Shown: positions 6,347 to 7,452 of the stretch, in pieces
Numbering within the stretch: the first letter of the stretch is position 1
Layout: every line of letters starts with the position of its first letter
Assembly: GCA_946184215.1 (NCBI GenBank)
Contig: CAMHER010000091.1
Location: 1 to 7,452, forward strand
Origin: an uncultured Clostridia bacterium
GTDB lineage: Bacteria > Bacillota > Clostridia > Oscillospirales > Oscillospiraceae
Direction: 5' to 3'
Length of the DNA stretch: 7,452 bases
The notes under the pieces: generated by a model
Told to the model about the DNA's origin: nothing
The model's database searches: none
What the model saw: the letters and a program-made list of their open reading frames with translations, nothing else
Translations under genes and position numbers: made by a program

Positions 6347-7222
6347 TTATCCTTTGACGCTGCCCTGGTTGGCGATACCCTCGACCAGGTACTCTTCGCC
6401 GTGGAGGAACAGCAGCAGCGAGGGGATCATATACACGCTCGCCATGGCGAAGGCAAGCCCGATCTCGCCGGAATTGATGTTGGAAAGGAATACCGACAGC
6501 GGCTGGGCGTCCGCATCCTTGAGAAGGATCAGCGGCTGCTCGACCATGTTCCAATAGTCGATAAAGACCAGGATCGCGATGGAATACAGTGCCGAACGGC
6601 ACTCCGGCAGGCAGATCTTCGTGAAGATCGCCCACTCGCTGGCACCGTCCACCTTGGCCGCCTCGATCAGGGAATAGGGGATGCGGCGCATGAATTTGGT
6701 CAGCAGAAAGACCGAAAAGGGCGCAAACATACCGGGCAGGATGATCGACCAGGGCGTATTGATGATACCCAGCCACTGGCTGACGAGGAAGTTCGGCACC
6801 AGTGTGACCTGGTAGGGCATGAGCATCAAAATAACGTAAAAGAAGAAAATACTGTCCCGGATCCTGCCGCGCCAGCGCGTAAAGCTGTACGCCGCGACAG
6901 ACGCGATCGCCACCTGGAGGATCACGATCGGCAGCACCAGAAGGATGCTGTTCCAGTATTTCAGCAGATAGTTCGGCGACTTGATCAGCCCCGAAACATA
7001 CTGCGAGAGCGTCACCCGGTCCGGGATGAATTTGAGGTTGACCCTTTCCGACACAAAGCCGCCGCCCGTGGAAGAGAAGATCATGCCGTAGTTTGAGCGG
7101 ATCTCACTCTCCGACATGAAGGAGTTGGTGAAGGTCAGCACCGTGGGCAGCAGGAAAAGCACCGAAAAGACGAGGCACAGCAGGAACATGACGCCCCTGG
7201 AGAAAACTTTTTTCTTTTTCAT
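6347..7222 (-). CDS. Carbohydrate ABC transporter permease, MalG/AraQ-type, 291 aa
   Basis: One of two membrane subunits that form the channel of a binding-protein-dependent sugar importer, here paired with the partial permease upstream. A Lys-rich start and first helix (about 10-32) are followed by an extracellular loop (about 34-88) and five more hydrophobic segments (about 92-115, 123-145, 158-177, 211-228 and 256-275). The cytoplasmic EAA loop that docks the ATPase is clear: EAAKVDGASEWAIFTKICLP (187-206), with the invariant Gly at 193. The C-terminus (GIANQGSVKG) matches the ending typical of this subfamily. The ATG overlaps the upstream stop codon (ATGA), so translation is coupled. AAGGA lies 9 bases upstream, and a second GGAGG is too close to serve. 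The transported sugar cannot be deduced. No ATPase gene is visible; many Firmicutes importers share a distant MsmX-type ATPase, which could apply here. Confidence 0.95.
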   Translation of the reverse strand: MKKKKVFSRGVMFLLCLVFSVLFLLPTVLTFTNSFMSESEIRSNYGMIFSSTGGGFVSERVNLKFIPDRVTLSQYVSGLIKSPNYLLKYWNSILLVLPIVILQVAIASVAAYSFTRWRGRIRDSIFFFYVILMLMPYQVTLVPNFLVSQWLGIINTPWSIILPGMFAPFSVFLLTKFMRRIPYSLIEAAKVDGASEWAIFTKICLPECRSALYSIAILVFIDYWNMVEQPLILLKDADAQPLSVFLSNINSGEIGLAFAMASVYMIPSLLLFLHGEEYLVEGIANQGSVKG

Positions 7223-7452
7223 CCCTCCACGTCCTTTCCGAACCAGTCCTCGATCTTGAACAGCAGCGCGATCAGCACCACCATGACGATGGCCATGATG
7301 ACCGCCGCGGCGGAGAGCTTCTGATAGTCAAACGAGCGGAAGGTATTGTTCATGAAGTGCTGCAGCATGTACAGTCTCCCCAGCGGGTAGTCCCCCGTGA
7401 GCAGGTAGACCTCGCGAAAGACCTTGAAGGAGTTGATCAGCGACAGGATCGT
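7219..7452 (-). CDS. Carbohydrate ABC transporter permease, MalF/UgpA-type, C-terminal 77 residues; 5' part outside window
   Basis: The frame is open from the right edge to a TGA at 7219-7221 that overlaps the start of the next permease. Its wording is typical of the end of MalF/UgpA/LacF-like permeases: LINSFKVFREVYLLTGDYP (5-23 of the fragment), YMLQHFMNNTFRSFDYQKLSAAA (28-50), then a last membrane helix (about 49-66) and a short charged tail. The EAA loop would lie upstream, off the window. It is the partner of the MalG-like protein in one importer. The solute-binding protein gene is probably further upstream, as in most such operons. Confidence 0.92.
   Translation of the reverse strand, partial: TILSLINSFKVFREVYLLTGDYPLGRLYMLQHFMNNTFRSFDYQKLSAAAVIMAIVMVVLIALLFKIEDWFGKDVEG

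Noticed and set aside
6260..7096. Plus-strand open frame of 278 codons across the repeat and the MalG-like permease
   Set aside because: It runs through the palindromic repeat and antisense to a permease with an intact EAA loop; its His/Arg/Asp-rich translation resembles no family I know.

Overview
The window is a GC-rich stretch (roughly 60% G+C by eye) in which every supported gene lies on the minus strand, so transcription runs from high to low coordinates. Protein wording (TopA, DprA, two sugar permeases, a Gram-positive-style membrane fusion protein), strong AGGAG-type ribosome sites and a dispersed palindromic repeat of a kind I associate with gut Clostridia all point to a high-GC member of the Clostridia, probably Oscillospiraceae/Ruminococcaceae or a relative. 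The taxonomic call is an inference from memory, not a search result.

Right part (7452 to 3389): a transport operon. It starts with the last 77 residues of a MalF/UgpA-type sugar ABC permease, overlapping by 4 bases (ATGA) a complete MalG/AraQ-type permease. A ~70-bp element made of three consecutive inverted repeats fills most of the next gap. Then come a 583-residue HlyD/MacA-like membrane fusion protein and, one base after its stop, a 357-residue membrane-anchored protein with a MacB-like extracellular core. The last two look like parts of an export or envelope machine, yet no ATPase or FtsX-type permease is present in the window, and they sit directly behind sugar import permeases. This is the most unusual part of the window.

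Middle (3388 to 3066): a 323-bp non-coding gap with several hairpins. The strongest has an 11-bp perfect stem and is a candidate terminator for the transport operon. It is followed by a clear housekeeping-type promoter (TTGAAA, 18 bp, TACAAT with a TG extension) for the next genes.

Left part (3065 to 1): a housekeeping operon of a SPOUT/TrmH-family RNA 2'-O-methyltransferase, dprA (single-stranded DNA binding in DNA uptake and recombination) and topA (DNA topoisomerase I). topA runs off the left edge after its catalytic tyrosine. The dprA-topA order is the conserved Firmicutes arrangement (smf-topA-trmFO in Bacillus subtilis), so trmFO may lie just beyond the window. The genes are separated by 17 and 23 bases and are probably co-transcribed from the promoter at about 3117-3146.
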